From Isoperla grammatica (Eukaryota; Arthropoda; Insecta; Plecoptera; Perlodidae), in contig OX246741.1 in the NCBI GenBank assembly GCA_945910005.1, positions 13,654,890-13,718,889 of the forward strand: 64,000 bases of DNA, given 5' to 3'. The notes under the pieces were generated by a model. That model made no database searches, had not been told where the DNA came from, and saw only the letters and a list, made by a program, of their open reading frames with translations. Shown piece by piece: positions 35,349 through 47,640 of the stretch. Made by a program: the position numbers and the translations under genes. Within the stretch, counting starts at the first letter, position 1. Every line of letters starts with the position of its first letter.

Positions 35349-35580
35349 GCGTAGAGTGTGAACGCCCATTTCCTCTCGAGTTTCTACAAGGGTTGTATAT
35401 GCGTCGGATGTGAACGCCCTTCAGCTCCTGATACTTTCAAAATGCGTCGGATGTAAACACTCCTCATCTCCTGATATTTTCTACGAGGGTTGTAAATGCG
35501 TCGGATGTTAACACCCCTCATCTCATGATACTTTCTACGAGGGTTGTAAATGCGTCGGATGTGAACGCTACTCCGCTCCT
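35349..35580. repeat. Minisatellite, about 54-bp unit, five copies
   Basis: GCGTCGGATGTGAACGC-like blocks start at 35349, 35401, 35444, 35498 and 35552. CTGATACTTTCTACGAGGGT lies between them. The first unit is diverged. Confidence 0.88.
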
Positions 35581-36241
35581 TAGCGATTCACATTAGTCGC
35601 AGGCTTGACCTTATAGCGGGTAAAATATTGCACAGACAGCGTTGAAGATCAACTTTAATTAAACACATTCAGGACGAAATGTTTTCAAATTAATTAGCGT
35701 TAAATTTTCTCCAACTTTAAACAGAACATTCTAGGTTTCTACAATTAACAAAAAAAAAACTGTCATGTCAACTGACAAAGCAGTCGTATATATATTTCAA
35801 CGCGTTATTGCGTTTGTTGTATACGCAGCTTCGTTTCGAGCGTCGTCTGCCATCGCCCAAAGGTGGAGATTTAATATCTAGATAAATGTAATATCGGCTG
35901 AAGTGATACTTGATACTCCGCCGTCTCGTGTTATTCAATAAAATGAGGAATATACATTACGACGCAATCCTCTATTGCGAATGCGCCATGGATGGTAACT
36001 GAGAACATCTGTGCAATTTTACATAATAAATCTGCAACGTACTTATATCGACGATGGCGGAATGAAGTGAGAGTGAGACTTTTCGTCCAGGGCATAAATA
36101 AATCATAGGCTCATATTTCCTCTCGGAAAAGACCGTCCGTGCCTTTCGCCCTTCTAGAAAGATTTACAAGCGATAATTAATTTCACACAAAACAAATATC
36201 ATTACGAGAAATGTTTTTGTAAACTTTGATTGATGTTGGAC
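35581..36241. other. Unassigned stretch
   Basis: Nothing recognised. Confidence 0.6.
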
Positions 36242-36245
36242 TTAA

Positions 36246-38101
36246 AGGCCCACTAAACCCTCACATTTCGTTTAAAACGTGTAATTGTAAGCCTAATCTG
36301 TAACGGTTAGTGCATGTGTCAAGTTGCCTAGTGTATCAGGGCTCTTGCAATCCAAGAAAAAGTGTTTCGCCCCAGGCGTTGTGACGTCGACCAAACTACG
36401 CGCTACTCGCTGCATATGGAGCATCCTCTGTGTTTCGAGGCCCGCGCAAATATATCTCGTCGTCCAGACCCACCTAATTCAATTGAGCACAAATCGAACA
36501 TACCACTGAATTCGTCTTACTTCGGTCTACACGATGAATGTTTAAACAACCTTCTACCATTTATGCAACTTATTCTATAAAATGTTAAACATGAAGCAAT
36601 TACCACATAATTTAGTTGGAAACACAACCAATTTCAAGCTAATGTAATGAGAAAGTAGCTTTAAAAATCAGAATTCCAACCAGACTATCATGTTAACTGA
36701 TATGTCAGGATATTACAAGCAGAAAACCAGCAAGAAATTGATGAACATTTGGCCGATTATCGTGTGTATATAACAACGCGTGTAGCGGCCTATTGCCTGA
36801 TACGTCCGCGAATATATCGAGTGAGCTGCGTAGATCGAGATCAGTCAAACTACTAGTCTTTACTATCGACTATAAAAACATTGTATTGATTTTGTCTTGC
36901 GTTGTATAGTCATATATCAATGAGTGAGTGGGATTTCTACCAGTCAGGCCTGGAAATAATAATAATAACTGATACAAATATATTACATAGGCCTAAAGAA
37001 CACGTCAAAACTACAATAGTCGTGTGTGTCATGGTTTGGTTGTGTGCGTGTGCGTGATTTACATATTATTCGTGTTTGCATCATCACAATTATTATTATT
37101 GTTATTATTGGTGGTATTATTACTTTCATTATTACATTACATTATTATTAATATATATCGACTTTATTTTATTATTGGCATCAATGGAAATTCTGTAACT
37201 AAAAATTGCCGGAAACTAACATTACAAATCTTGATAACCGCAATACTTATATTAATAATATCAGGTTCAAGCTGTTTTGTATCTTCTTAATAACTGTAGT
37301 ATTATTTTGTATTTCAAATTCAAAATATAGTTTGTTCAGTTATTCTAAGTTATTTTATGCGCTTTTTTGTATTTTTTTTGTATTAAAGTATCGATAGCAA
37401 TAGATTGAGACATACAACTAATAAGTTTATAGTTGAAACATTTTATTTTGTACAATGTACAAATGCGTTGATGTTTTCAGCCAAGCTATTAAAAGCTTGA
37501 CAGGCCATGCGGCTTTGCCCGCGCTCACCGAGTTGTACTCCGCGGCAGTGAACGGACAACACGCATTATTATATACATACGATACGATAATCAGCTAAAT
37601 TTTCATCAATTTCTTGCTGGTTTTCTGCTTATAATATCCTGACATATCAGTTAACATGATAGGCTGGTTGGAATTCTGATTTTTAAAGCGAGCTCCTCAT
37701 TACATTTGCTCGAAATTAGTTGTGTTTCCATCTAAATTATGTGGTAATTGCTTCATGTTTAACATTTTATAGAATAAGTTGCATAAATGGTAGAAGGTTG
37801 TTTAAACATTCATCGTGTAGACCGAAGTAAGACGAATTCAGTGGTATGTCCGATTTGTGCTCAATTGAATTAGGTGGGTCTGGACGACGAGATATATTTG
37901 CGCGGGCCTCGAAACACAGAGGATGCTCCATATGCAGCGAGTAGCGCGTAGTTTGGTCGACGTCACAACGCCTGGGGCGAAACACTTTTTCTTGGATTGC
38001 AAGAGCCCTGATACACTAGGCAACTTGACACATGCACTAACCGTTACAGATTAGGCTTACAATTACACGTTTTAAACGAAATGTGAGGGTTTAGTGGGCC
38101 T
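36246..38101. mobile_element. 1.86-kb element with about 500-bp terminal inverted repeats
   Basis: Left arm from AGGCCCACTAAACCCTCACA at 36246 to about 36785 is repeated inverted at about 37560-38101. TTAA lies on both sides (36242-36245, 38102-38105). TA with AAGGCCC ends is an alternative reading. The arms are nearly identical: a 72-codon frame at 36362-36580 recurs at 37767-37985 with a single residue difference. The 770-bp centre is AT-rich and has no transposase. Either a fold-back type or a piggyBac-like non-autonomous element, apparently young or homogenised. Confidence 0.85.
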
Positions 38102-38625
38102 TTAACGTTTTTCAAATGAGTTGTGCCATCCATGGTGGCGCTTCTTTTAACTAATAATGCCATCAGTGTTTTGCGAGATGTTTCTACTCGATGGTAACCA
38201 CTTGATTGATATATACGCTTCACAGCTCTATCACACAGAGTAATGTGGTACGAAACACTGTGCATAGAGGTAAATAAATATGTAATCCAATAACACCAGC
38301 TGGTACATATAAGCACACGTACCCTACCCTACCGTGTATATCTGACAGTGCCACCGCCTTCACACGTTTCAATTCAATCCGCTGTTGGCAAAACTCGTAT
38401 CGCGCTATATTTACTTCCCTCAAATAATTGTATTTGAACAGAATTATTAAATCACAAAGTGGAAACAGCCCAAAGCGATGTGAAATTACTATATTAGCGA
38501 AAACGGGATAGTTTCTTTTCGTATCCAAAGAATAAATTCTATATACCACGAAATGCTTTTATGGGGTTTGTTAACGTCTCAAAATTAAGCTTTCCTTAGA
38601 TGGGAAATTAAACAAAAAGGGAGAT

Positions 38626-38642
38626 GGGGGGGGGGGGGGGGG
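38626..38642 (+). repeat. Poly-G run (17)
   Basis: Uninterrupted G tract. Confidence 0.95.
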
Positions 38643-38716
38643 AAGACGACAAGTTTAGGGATTAAGTTCTGAGTCGAAAGGATGCAGTGACGTTAATCGA
38701 GACGATAGGCAATGAA

Positions 38717-38730
38717 GGGGGGGGGGGGGG
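38717..38730 (+). repeat. Poly-G run (14)
   Basis: Uninterrupted G tract. Confidence 0.95.
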
Positions 38731-38820
38731 TGAACAACCTAAAGAAAGGAGAGATAACATGCCCCGCACGGGTAAACAACTATGCCGGCCGTGGGACCAG
38801 TGACCCAGTTTGCGTGTAGG

Positions 38821-38859
38821 CCAAGGAGGTTATATAGGGAGGTTATATAACCTCCTTGG
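38821..38859. repeat. Perfect hairpin, 16-bp stem
   Basis: CCAAGGAGGTTATATA pairs perfectly with TATATAACCTCCTTGG around a loop of about 7 bases. There is no poly-T, so it is not a Pol III terminator. Origin unknown. Confidence 0.85.
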
Positions 38860-39512
38860 TGTAGGCTAAAGATGAGCGTGTGAGTAGGCCTTGGATTACA
38901 TGTTGGAGAATAGGGCGACGCATTGTAGCTGTTCGCCCTGTAAAGTAGACAACGCAACGTCGTCGGACCAAGACAATGATCTTAGCTATAGTTGCATGCA
39001 TATACATCCGTCCAATAAAACCGTTTTTTTTCCTTATTATTCTAGAAGAAGTTCCTGCTTATTATTCTAGAAGAATTACAACATGATTTCCACCTTATCT
39101 TATACTCCTTATGCATGGAATATATAATTACTACTTTCCGCTAATATATACTTTCTTCCGAGCTTAAAATTCATAATTTTTTTCCCCTCATCCCGTCTTC
39201 GCTTCGCATTTCCTTCATCACATCCTCGATTTAATATTCAACGATTCCCCATCTAAGTCTTCTCCAGAGAGCTTAGCCCCGCCCCCTCTCAATCTCCGAG
39301 GACTTCCCGGACTTGACCTGGATGAATAAGTCACTTAAAAGCGAGGGGGGGTAGCTGGAGTCATGCTCGAGGGAGCGAGCCGCGTAGGTGGGTGGGTTCT
39401 CAACTCCAGGGGTCGCTTCTTAGAGTGGCGGAGGAGAAATAATCATCTCCGACTACGACCGACAGAAAAACCGCCCGCCGGGGTTAATGAAGGTGAACGC
39501 GGTCAATTGAGA

Positions 39513-40045
39513 TACCTGCGATCGCGCGGCTGACAACATTATGACGTCACTGAAGACAATCGACACTGCCGTGAATCCCCAAGCGCGTCTAGTGACCTTG
39601 AGACGCAGCCATCAAGGTCATGAAACTACCCCCAGTCAATTATTATACCTGCGATCGCGCGGCTGACGACAAGATGACGTCACTGAAGACAATCGACACT
39701 GCCGTGAATCCCCGAGAGCGCCTAGTGACCTTGAGACGCTGCCATCAAGGTCATGCAACTACCCCCAGTCAATTATTATACCTGCGATCGCGCGGCTGAC
39801 GACAAGATGACGTCACTGAAGACAATCGACACTGCCGTGAATCCCCGAGCGCGCCTAGTGACCTTGAGACGCTGCCATCAAGGTCATGCAATTACCCCCG
39901 GTCAATTATTTTACCTGCGATCGCGCGGCTGACGACAAGATGACGTCACTGAAGACAATCGACACTGCCGTGAATCCCCGAGCAAGCCTAGTGACCTTGA
40001 GACGCTGCCATCAAGGTCATGCAACTACCCCCAACAATATATATA
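39513..40045. repeat. Minisatellite, 133-bp unit, four copies, with regulatory-type motifs
   Basis: TACCTGCGATCGCGCGGCTG starts at 39513, 39646, 39779 and 39912. Every unit contains TGACGTCA (39542, 39675, 39808, 39941), and also TGACCTTGA and TCAAGGTCA as an inverted pair about 13 bp apart. The latter matches the extended nuclear-receptor half-site used by ERR/SF-1-type receptors. Whether any protein binds is not known. Confidence 0.95.
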
Positions 40046-41896
40046 TAAGTTTTCTACTTCATCTTAAAAGGTACTTTAAATCTTCTAGCGGAGGCTCGTC
40101 AAAATCCCTACGCGCTCTTCGCAGAGAGTTAGTTAGTCTTGGGGTTATTATAGTCGAGTTACCTAAGCAAAGTGAATTCATGTGATAACTTGATATTTTA
40201 GGTACGGTAGCCATTACTGAGACTAAAAATATATTCCTCGGCTAAATGCTGATAATTTTCATTGTTGATCCACCGGAAGTTATTTACACACTTTATTTCT
40301 TAAATGTAATTCGACTTAAGGTAGTGTAAAGAACGTTTTAATACTGAATGCACCGCACTAAGCATACACTTATCTCCCTTAAAAAAAAAAAAAACACACT
40401 TTAAATTATACCTTACTTTAACCCAACGTATCCCGGACCCCATTGGGCGAGATTCACGACATGCTTGCGTTTAATAAAAGTGATTTAATGCCCTCTCGAT
40501 AGTCGACAACTCGCAGTTCGACTTCGATTTGCGACCCTTTACTCTTGACGACGATCCCGTCCGCTCCACAAAGCAACAAGAATCCGTTCCCACCCCCTGT
40601 GACGAGCTACAGGCTATTGCATTACCCGTCATGTGTGTAGCCTGTGTAGCAAACAAGCGGCGTTCAAAGACCGCTCACTGACTTTTCAATCTCAACTAGC
40701 TGCGTCGTGCACAGTTCAGCCGACAAGCGTACAGGCTTTAGGGGGATTCCCCAGACATTTATTTCATTTTATGAGATGTACATGAAAGAGAACTCGTACT
40801 CCAAATAGTATATACATATTCTATTGAAATAAATGAAACACCGTCTTCAACAAGAAGAAGAAGAAGAAAAATAAGACGGGATCTACAGTTGTTCGCTTTA
40901 CAAATAAGTATACAATCGATGGCATTATGTTATACAATAAGCACTGTACTTAATAAACAGATTTATTCCGTTATTACGGTATGTAAACCACTCTTAACAC
41001 AGTTAATATATTAATTACATTTTATTACGTCATTCAGAATTTCAAATTAGCACATTTAATTTATTCTTTCTTTACAAGTCACTGTGATGAGATGTAAAAC
41101 CTGGAATTATTCGTAAATCCTGAGATTATAATGATTGTCAACGGCTGCATATAAAGTAATTACGTCGTAATATTATTTATCATTTGAAATTGCGTCTTGT
41201 TTATCGCTTTATAATAATATCGACGTAGTAAAATAGCCCGACATTTGTTTATATTGCAATACAAATATTAATACAGGTCAGACAAAATTAAAAACTTCAT
41301 ACATGGATAGCCCTATACAAAGAATAACTGGTAAGTTACTGAAGGTATTTATTAGAAATTATTGAGAACGCACCAAATATTACAAACAAAATAGTTTAAC
41401 AATAATAATTCTTAAAATATTAAGAATTGATATTAGCAAGAGCACCGACACGTAGTACTAGTTACCTGGGTTCGAGTACCAGGCGTGACAAAGCTATATT
41501 ATAATTACCACCACGTAACACATACCCATCACTTCACTTTCCAATATTTGTGTAGTGAAGTAATTTGTATCAAATCAAATACCCCGTAATAAATGTTTGC
41601 ACAATCGTTGGTGTATACGTTAAATCCATAATCTGTTACACAACAAGATTGTTATTTCCAATACGCGTTGCTGCTCGAAAGTTCGAGATAGTCGCGTGCA
41701 CAAAAGTGATAAAAACACCGGCAAACAACACATTTTCTAGAGCAATGATTTTCTTTAAGTAGCACAACATGACGTAATATGCGATTTCGACCAAGACAAG
41801 TAAATACACTTCACCAACAGAAAGGTGTACTTTGAAAAATATTGCGAACCGCATAGGGTACTGACAGTATCTGTTCGTTCCATCGTCTAATGTACA
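40046..41896. other. Unassigned; simple repeats and one B-box-like word
   Basis: Poly-A (14) near 40381, (AAG)n at 40852-40868, and GGGTTCGAGTACCAGG at about 41468 that resembles a tRNA T arm (SINE remnant). Nothing else supported. Confidence 0.45.
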
Positions 41897-42613
41897 GGGT
41901 GTATTAATATAAAGCGCACGGTGGGGCCAAAATGATATGCGATTGGTGGTTCATTGTAACAATGTTTCAGTTGGCGTTTGGTTGAAGTTAAACTATTCTC
42001 TATACATTTGGTTCGCTACATTATTACTGAAAAGGGGTGTATTCACGTATTGCGCATGGTGGCCACATTGGAGGCCACAATGGCATGTGATTGGTAGTTC
42101 ATTGTTACTATGTTTCAGCTGGCGTTTGATGCAAATTCAAATGTTCTCTAACTTTGGTTTGCTATTATTATTATTACTTAAAATCAACATAAACAAACTC
42201 TTTTGTCTCGATTACTCTTTTAATCGAGCTAATAATTTAATAATGCTTTTTACAAAAGCATACAATAATCATTTTCGCATACTTTATCGGGGGATATACG
42301 TGTTCAATTTGTCATACTTCCCCGTAAACAATATTATTCGTTTTCTATTGACAGCTAAATGAAACTTGAAATAGTACTATAGGTGGCCTTCAATATGGCC
42401 GATGTGACGTCACGTGAATACTCCTTATAGAAACATCATTGTCCCGGCTACTTTTTTTTAGGTTTACAATGCAGCACAGATAATCATCGGGAAATATACG
42501 TATTAAAACTCTCATATTTCCTGGTACGAATATTCGTCTTTTACTGACAGCTCAAAATGTAAATATACATTTCGGGCCTCAAATATGGCCGATGTGATGT
42601 CACGTGAATACCC
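41897..42613. mobile_element. Compound element with doubled CACGTGACGTCAC arms
   Basis: Left arms start at 41897 (GGGTGTATTAAT) and 42034 (GGGGTGTATTCACG). Right arms end at 42423 and 42613. The right arms read, inverted, GTATTCACGTGACGTCACAT then CGGCCATATTTGAGGCC. The two left arms share TTCATTGT..ATGTTTCAG..TGGCGTTTG, and the two right arms share CGGG.ATATACGT and TGACAGCT. It looks like one element inserted inside, or duplicated within, another. A diverged single copy is at 28855-29190. Confidence 0.6.
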
Positions 42614-43490
42614 ACCATTGCAGAAGGCAGACAGGCTTAAAAATAATTTCACCACTAAGTTTCCGTTTTATGCGCGAGTATTTGAAAAACTTAATTAGCG
42701 CTTTGACAGAGTATTACCCTAATCAGATGACCCGGGCATTCATCTCATCTCGCGACGGTAAAGTTCGGTCAAGCACCGTTCCATTGTTCCGGCTCGTTCT
42801 GTTACATGCAGAGAAGAGAGAGAAAGCTGAAAGAGAAAGCTCGACAAGGTATAGAAAGCCACCCACGGCTTTGTGCAGCACGCGGTAGATTACGGGCTAG
42901 ACCGACCGAATGAATGGAACGTTCAACGATGAGGTCACTTGAATAATTCAAACTCAAAGGTTAATTGAACGAAACACAAACGCGCTCGCAAAGTTCTCGT
43001 TCCGAGTATCAGAATTATTTAATGTTATCAATGTGATTAAAGAACACATTAGCCCTAATTGTGTATTATCAACGACAACAACAACAACAACAAACGCAAA
43101 TGACGTACGTTCTATGTACAGACTAAAGTAAGTTCAGGGGGGGTGACGAAAAAATTCTTACTCTAACAACTTCTGCACATTTTTTTGTTTTCCAATATGG
43201 CTGCTTATAATATCCATGAACACAAATGATTCATACAGTGGATTGAGACTGAGATTGAGACTGAAAATAACAAGACTAGTGCTAAGACATTTTAGGATAA
43301 AGAAAGGTTTTGTCGTATCCTTGATTTATATGTGACGAGGTTCGTTGTAGAATCCATTGACGGATTGTTGTATATTTATTGTACTTAAACGATACTATAA
43401 CTTCCTCTCCGTCTATTTCACTTTGTAACTTTTAACTTTATATAATTGTATGGTATGTAATTTGTGTAATTGTATGTACCTGTAGGCTAA
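42614..43490. other. Unassigned stretch
   Basis: Only (CAA)n at 43075-43094. Nothing else. Confidence 0.6.
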
Positions 43491-43575
43491 AGAGGGTATG
43501 GGCATGCCCATAACCCTACACTGGCCATCCTGTCCTTTCATGGGACAGGAAAAAAACAATAAAATTAATTAAATG
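43491..43575 (+). mobile_element. LINE-type 3' tail
   Basis: A palindromic GGGTATGGGCATGCCCATAA is followed by the hairpin CCTGTCC-TTTCAT-GGGACAGG, A-rich sequence, AATAAAA and ATTAATTAA. A hairpin plus short A-rich tail is typical of 3' ends of some non-LTR retrotransposons. No reverse-transcriptase frame lies upstream, so this would be a 5'-truncated copy. Confidence 0.4.
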
Positions 43576-43651
43576 AAGCTCAAAGAGACAATAATAACGC
43601 GTTATAACGAAAAACTAATGCTACACAGAAGACAGACAAGTTGAAAATAAA

Positions 43652-43669
43652 TGGTGGAGGCGCCGGGTC
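43652..43669 (+). promoter_or_regulatory. Primer-binding-site-like motif
   Basis: TGGTGGAGGCGCCGGGTC directly after AAAATAAA. Complementary to a tRNA 3' end including CCA. See 8340 and 44333. Confidence 0.4.
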
Positions 43670-44140
43670 TCAACGCACCGTCCATTATACGGCCACATCG
43701 CATCTATACTGCGTTCCCTGCAGGACCACTAGACGTCACAGTTCACACACAACGTGTCGCGTTGCTACGTGTAACGGAGTATAGAGGTGCACACAGCATT
43801 GAATAGTCTCTGATGAATGTAGCTGGGGTATGAACCCACCGTCCTTTATACGTCCACATCGCATCTATACTGCGTTCTCTGCAAGACCACTAGACGTCCC
43901 AGTTCACACACAACGTGTCGCGTTGCTACGTGTAACGGAGTATAGAAGTACACACTGAATGCCCTCTGATGAATGTAGGGGTATGAACCCACCGTCCTTT
44001 ATACGGCCACATCGCATCTATACTGCGTTCCCTGTAGGACCACTAGGCGTCTTAGTTCACACACAACGTGTCGCGTTGCTACGTGTAACGGAGTATAGAG
44101 GTGCACACAGCATTGAATATTCTCTGATGAATGTAGCTCG
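43655..44140. repeat. Minisatellite, about 155-bp unit, three copies
   Basis: CACCGTCC.TTATACG.CCA begins at 43676, 43837 and 43990 (spacing 161 and 153). Each unit contains ACACAACGTGTCGCGTTGCT and TCTGATGAATGTAG. Confidence 0.93.
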
Positions 44141-44332
44141 AATGCTCTTCACGTCAAATACAGAACTTCATGATTTGCTTCATGTTTTGTGTTTGTTCGC
44201 ACCAGAGCGTCATTCACCACACGTGCAAAATAATACTAGATTAGTAATATAATTTAAATCAATAAAATAAAAATCCAAACATAAACAATGGGAAAATGTA
44301 GCGGTGCCCCGAGGGAAAAAAGTGTGTGTATT

Positions 44333-44350
44333 TGGTGGAGGTGCCGGGTA
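44333..44350 (+). promoter_or_regulatory. Primer-binding-site-like motif
   Basis: TGGTGGAGGTGCCGGGTA, the fourth and best copy, 680 bp after the one at 43652. Confidence 0.4.
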
Positions 44351-44747
44351 CAACTGTACACCTAAAATATGTGTAGGAAATGAGTACGGCTTTTGTTTTT
44401 CGATCTAATAAATAAGTGACAAGGTTCTGAATAAATAATAGCGTAATTTTTTATTCGATAAAAGATTTGAAATAAAGATGAAAATGTCATATATCGTTTT
44501 AGCTATGAAACATCAACTGCCCATGTGTTTGATGACGCACTTATGCGGGTGTACTGTAAATTATATGTGTTTCTAACAGAGACCTTCACAACAATGTCTC
44601 TTAAACATTTACCGATGCATAAAACACTTGTCGTATTAAATAGAATTTCAGAAATATATCAAACGGTTTTGACACTGATTTTCTCGAGAAAAAGACAATG
44701 AACACTTAGTTTTTTTAAGCACACGTGTATCACATTCATTTATTCAT

Positions 44748-44794
<47 letters not shown>

Positions 44795-47171
44795 TTCATT
44801 CATTCATAAGCAACATTGTTAATTATTGGATAGATAGGTACTGAAAATAAGTGCACATGATTTTAATTTTAATAATACTAAAATTTAATTTTAAAACGTA
44901 AATTGTTCTACGATCACATTTCGAAGTTCCGAATACTTGGCAATATTTCTATAAATCGTAACGTCAATACACGTTATATGCAGGTAAATATAAAAAATAC
45001 CTATATTCATATCACAATTTCATTGCTAGTTATTAGTATTTCAGCAATCGTTGCATCCATCGAGATCGTTCAGACCCGTGGTTCAGACAATAAAATGGGC
45101 GCCGTCAATAAAAAGCCGGCCGATTTACCGTCAGAAACCGTTCCGCAGCAATATTCAAGCTTATACACGACTGGGGGATGAAGATAGTACGTAGCTATAG
45201 GCCACGTCAAGCGATTCGAACTCACTGAACTCAAATAAAAGTCGCGAAACTCCCGACATTTCGGTCGCAGAATGGCCGTCTTTTATCCGCATGTTTCGAG
45301 AGTGGGTTTATGCAAAGAATGTCACACGAGCTACAGTTTCAATACCAAACCAAGTAAGATAGCAGAATCCACACATTGTAAGTGTATGTATGTATACATT
45401 ATACGATCATAGGACGAGACTTCTATTTTACATCTTTATGTGTGTTTTATGTTTTTTTTTATCTAGGGTATATAACGCTGTAAACAGTGCTTGTATACAT
45501 AAATAAATATTACTCATAAAACGCGAAAGTAGAGTCGACAATTTCCATATGCATAATTCTTGGGATTTATTTATTTAGGGGTTGAAGATTATTTAAATTC
45601 TTGTGTTTTTCTTCGCTCGATCACTTTGAGTTCAGTAAATCAGTGTAGGAGATACAAGGATGAAAAACTATGTTGATTTTGACACATGGATTGTATTTCA
45701 TTAGTCGAGCAGTTAATAATAGCTCGACAAGCATGACCATTGAAGGTTTCTTGTTAGTATCTTTATGATTATATTCAGAATCAAAATTTTGGAATGAGGC
45801 GATGATAGATATTAGCAACATCTACATAATATAATAAAAAGAGGATTGCAAATGTAGTACGTTTGGATTAAATTTTAATAGTGAGACTACTCCTCTACTC
45901 CCCGTTAACCATAGGTTACTATTGAGGTATTTGCTCCTATAGATGGCGCGTGGTGTCATAGTGAACAACCCCTACAACTAGTGCGTTGTATCACAGTGAA
46001 CAACCTATGAGGCATCTCCTAGTGCGAGCTGACACAGTGAACGAGCTGTATGCGGGCCAAGTGCAGTATACCGTCACGTGGGTATTTGATTGCGCGGCAG
46101 GGAATCAATACAACATGGTAGATTCAGCTCCATGCTTACACCCGCCCTGCACGCTACACCACGCGGGCAAGGCCGAAGAACAGTGAGCTACACTAAGAGC
46201 GCTGCTTGCTATGGTCGCACACACAGACAGTAGCCTACTTGCTAACTTCCGCTCCACGTCTTCGCTATACATAATACCCGCCGAGAAACATATCCAAGGA
46301 TTAAACTGTTTAAATCCTGAACGGTTGTACAGAGAGCGCGATACAGGACAACGGGAAACATTAGCTCGAAAAGATTAAATCGTATACTTGTAAAGTGAAC
46401 AAATATAATAATTCGTTAAAAGCGTAGTAGTTAAAGTTATAAAGCGGAAATGTAAATCTAAAGGCTGACAATGTTAAATGTATAACAAGTAAGTTAATTC
46501 ACTGTAATGTAACACAGTCTGAAACTTTGAACGTAAGGGTGCGCGCGTCGCTGATTTGTACTGTTGAACTTAACGCTATAATGGAAAACGTAAATCTAGT
46601 GTAAATATATATTTCACACACTTTTAAAATAAGAAAACTAAATACTTGGTGAATAAATAAATTAAAATACGAAAGAAAGAAATCCATTGTATACAAATTT
46701 ACTATTAGAACACATTGTTTGACGGTAACGTGAATTTAAACTTTACATGTGAAACTTGACCAACGATGCTAATAGAGAAAATCAAATATACATAAACAAA
46801 ATATGTATCTATAAATTGATAATATTGATAGTATAATCTCTCATTGAAAATCTCAAACAACCGATGCGTATCGTTAATAAACACTCTTCTAATTTCAAAA
46901 CTTGCCATAAACGATCGTAACAGATTGAAAATGTTTTGCTTCTTTCGTTTATCATTTGATGAAACGAGATATATTCGTATCATTATGATCTATTTATATA
47001 TTTAATCGGTTTGCCATTCACATGCATAGATTGTTTTTCACGCTACGTGTGATAATGTCGTATCGGATTGTTTTACATTGAATGAAACGTGATAATCCGC
47101 ATCTCCCAAGTTTTTTTTTTTATGAGTATTGATGGCCTCAGGTGCGTGAGTATTGGGTACACCATTGACTA
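44351..47171. other. Mostly unassigned stretch
   Basis: (ATTT)n at 44736-44808. A weak antisense B-box-like GAGTTCGAATC near 45213, followed by a GACATTTCGGTCGCAGAATG motif near 45256. AGTGAACAAC-type short repeats at 45958-46040. No gene recognised. Confidence 0.45.
44736..44808 (+). repeat. (ATTT)n microsatellite
   Basis: About 18 tetranucleotides with ATTC variants at both ends. Confidence 0.96.
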
Positions 47172-47189
47172 GGGGGGGGGGGGGGGGGG
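47172..47189 (+). repeat. Poly-G run (18)
   Basis: Uninterrupted G tract. Confidence 0.95.
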
Positions 47190-47564
47190 ACGCGAACAAA
47201 CTGATTAGAAGTAATAGCCTGGAAGTCCGGCCAGGGATTGAATTCGAAGTTCGTAACAACATTATCGTGTGGCAAGCACGACACAGGGTATGTATTTAGT
47301 TGTCTTCAACACTCTCATCTTCACGAACGAATCGATACATTAAAATGGAATTGCTTCACTCGTGAAACGGCTAACTTGCTAAGAACGGGGTGAAAGCTTT
47401 TTAAAACGATTTTATACATAATATAAGTATATAGCTCCAACCGGTAAGTTATTATATTTCAGATTTTAGATTTGAATGACTGGGAAAGAAACGAATGGCA
47501 CCGTATCTCAAAAATACCAAATCCCATAATTTCATACATTAGTTAAGATTTAAGAAAGTTTTTC

Positions 47565-47640
47565 AAAATCGGACTTAGTTCTTATGAAACTAAACGGATA
47601 CCATTATTGAGTCTTTCAATATTATACAGCGTTTCGTTCA
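47565..47640. repeat. Dispersed repeat family C, copy 2
   Basis: TTCTTATGAAACTAAAC, CCATTATTGAGT and TTCAATATTATACAGCGTTT correspond in order to 7249-7325. Confidence 0.4.

Larger units (their letters stand above)
38102..39512. other. Unassigned; two poly-G tracts and a hairpin
   Basis: See separate entries. Otherwise nothing coding or repetitive. Confidence 0.5.

Noticed and set aside
36324..38023. Same 61- and 72-codon peptides at two loci as a duplicated gene
   Set aside because: They are the two inverted arms of one transposon. Identity reflects DNA-level arm identity.
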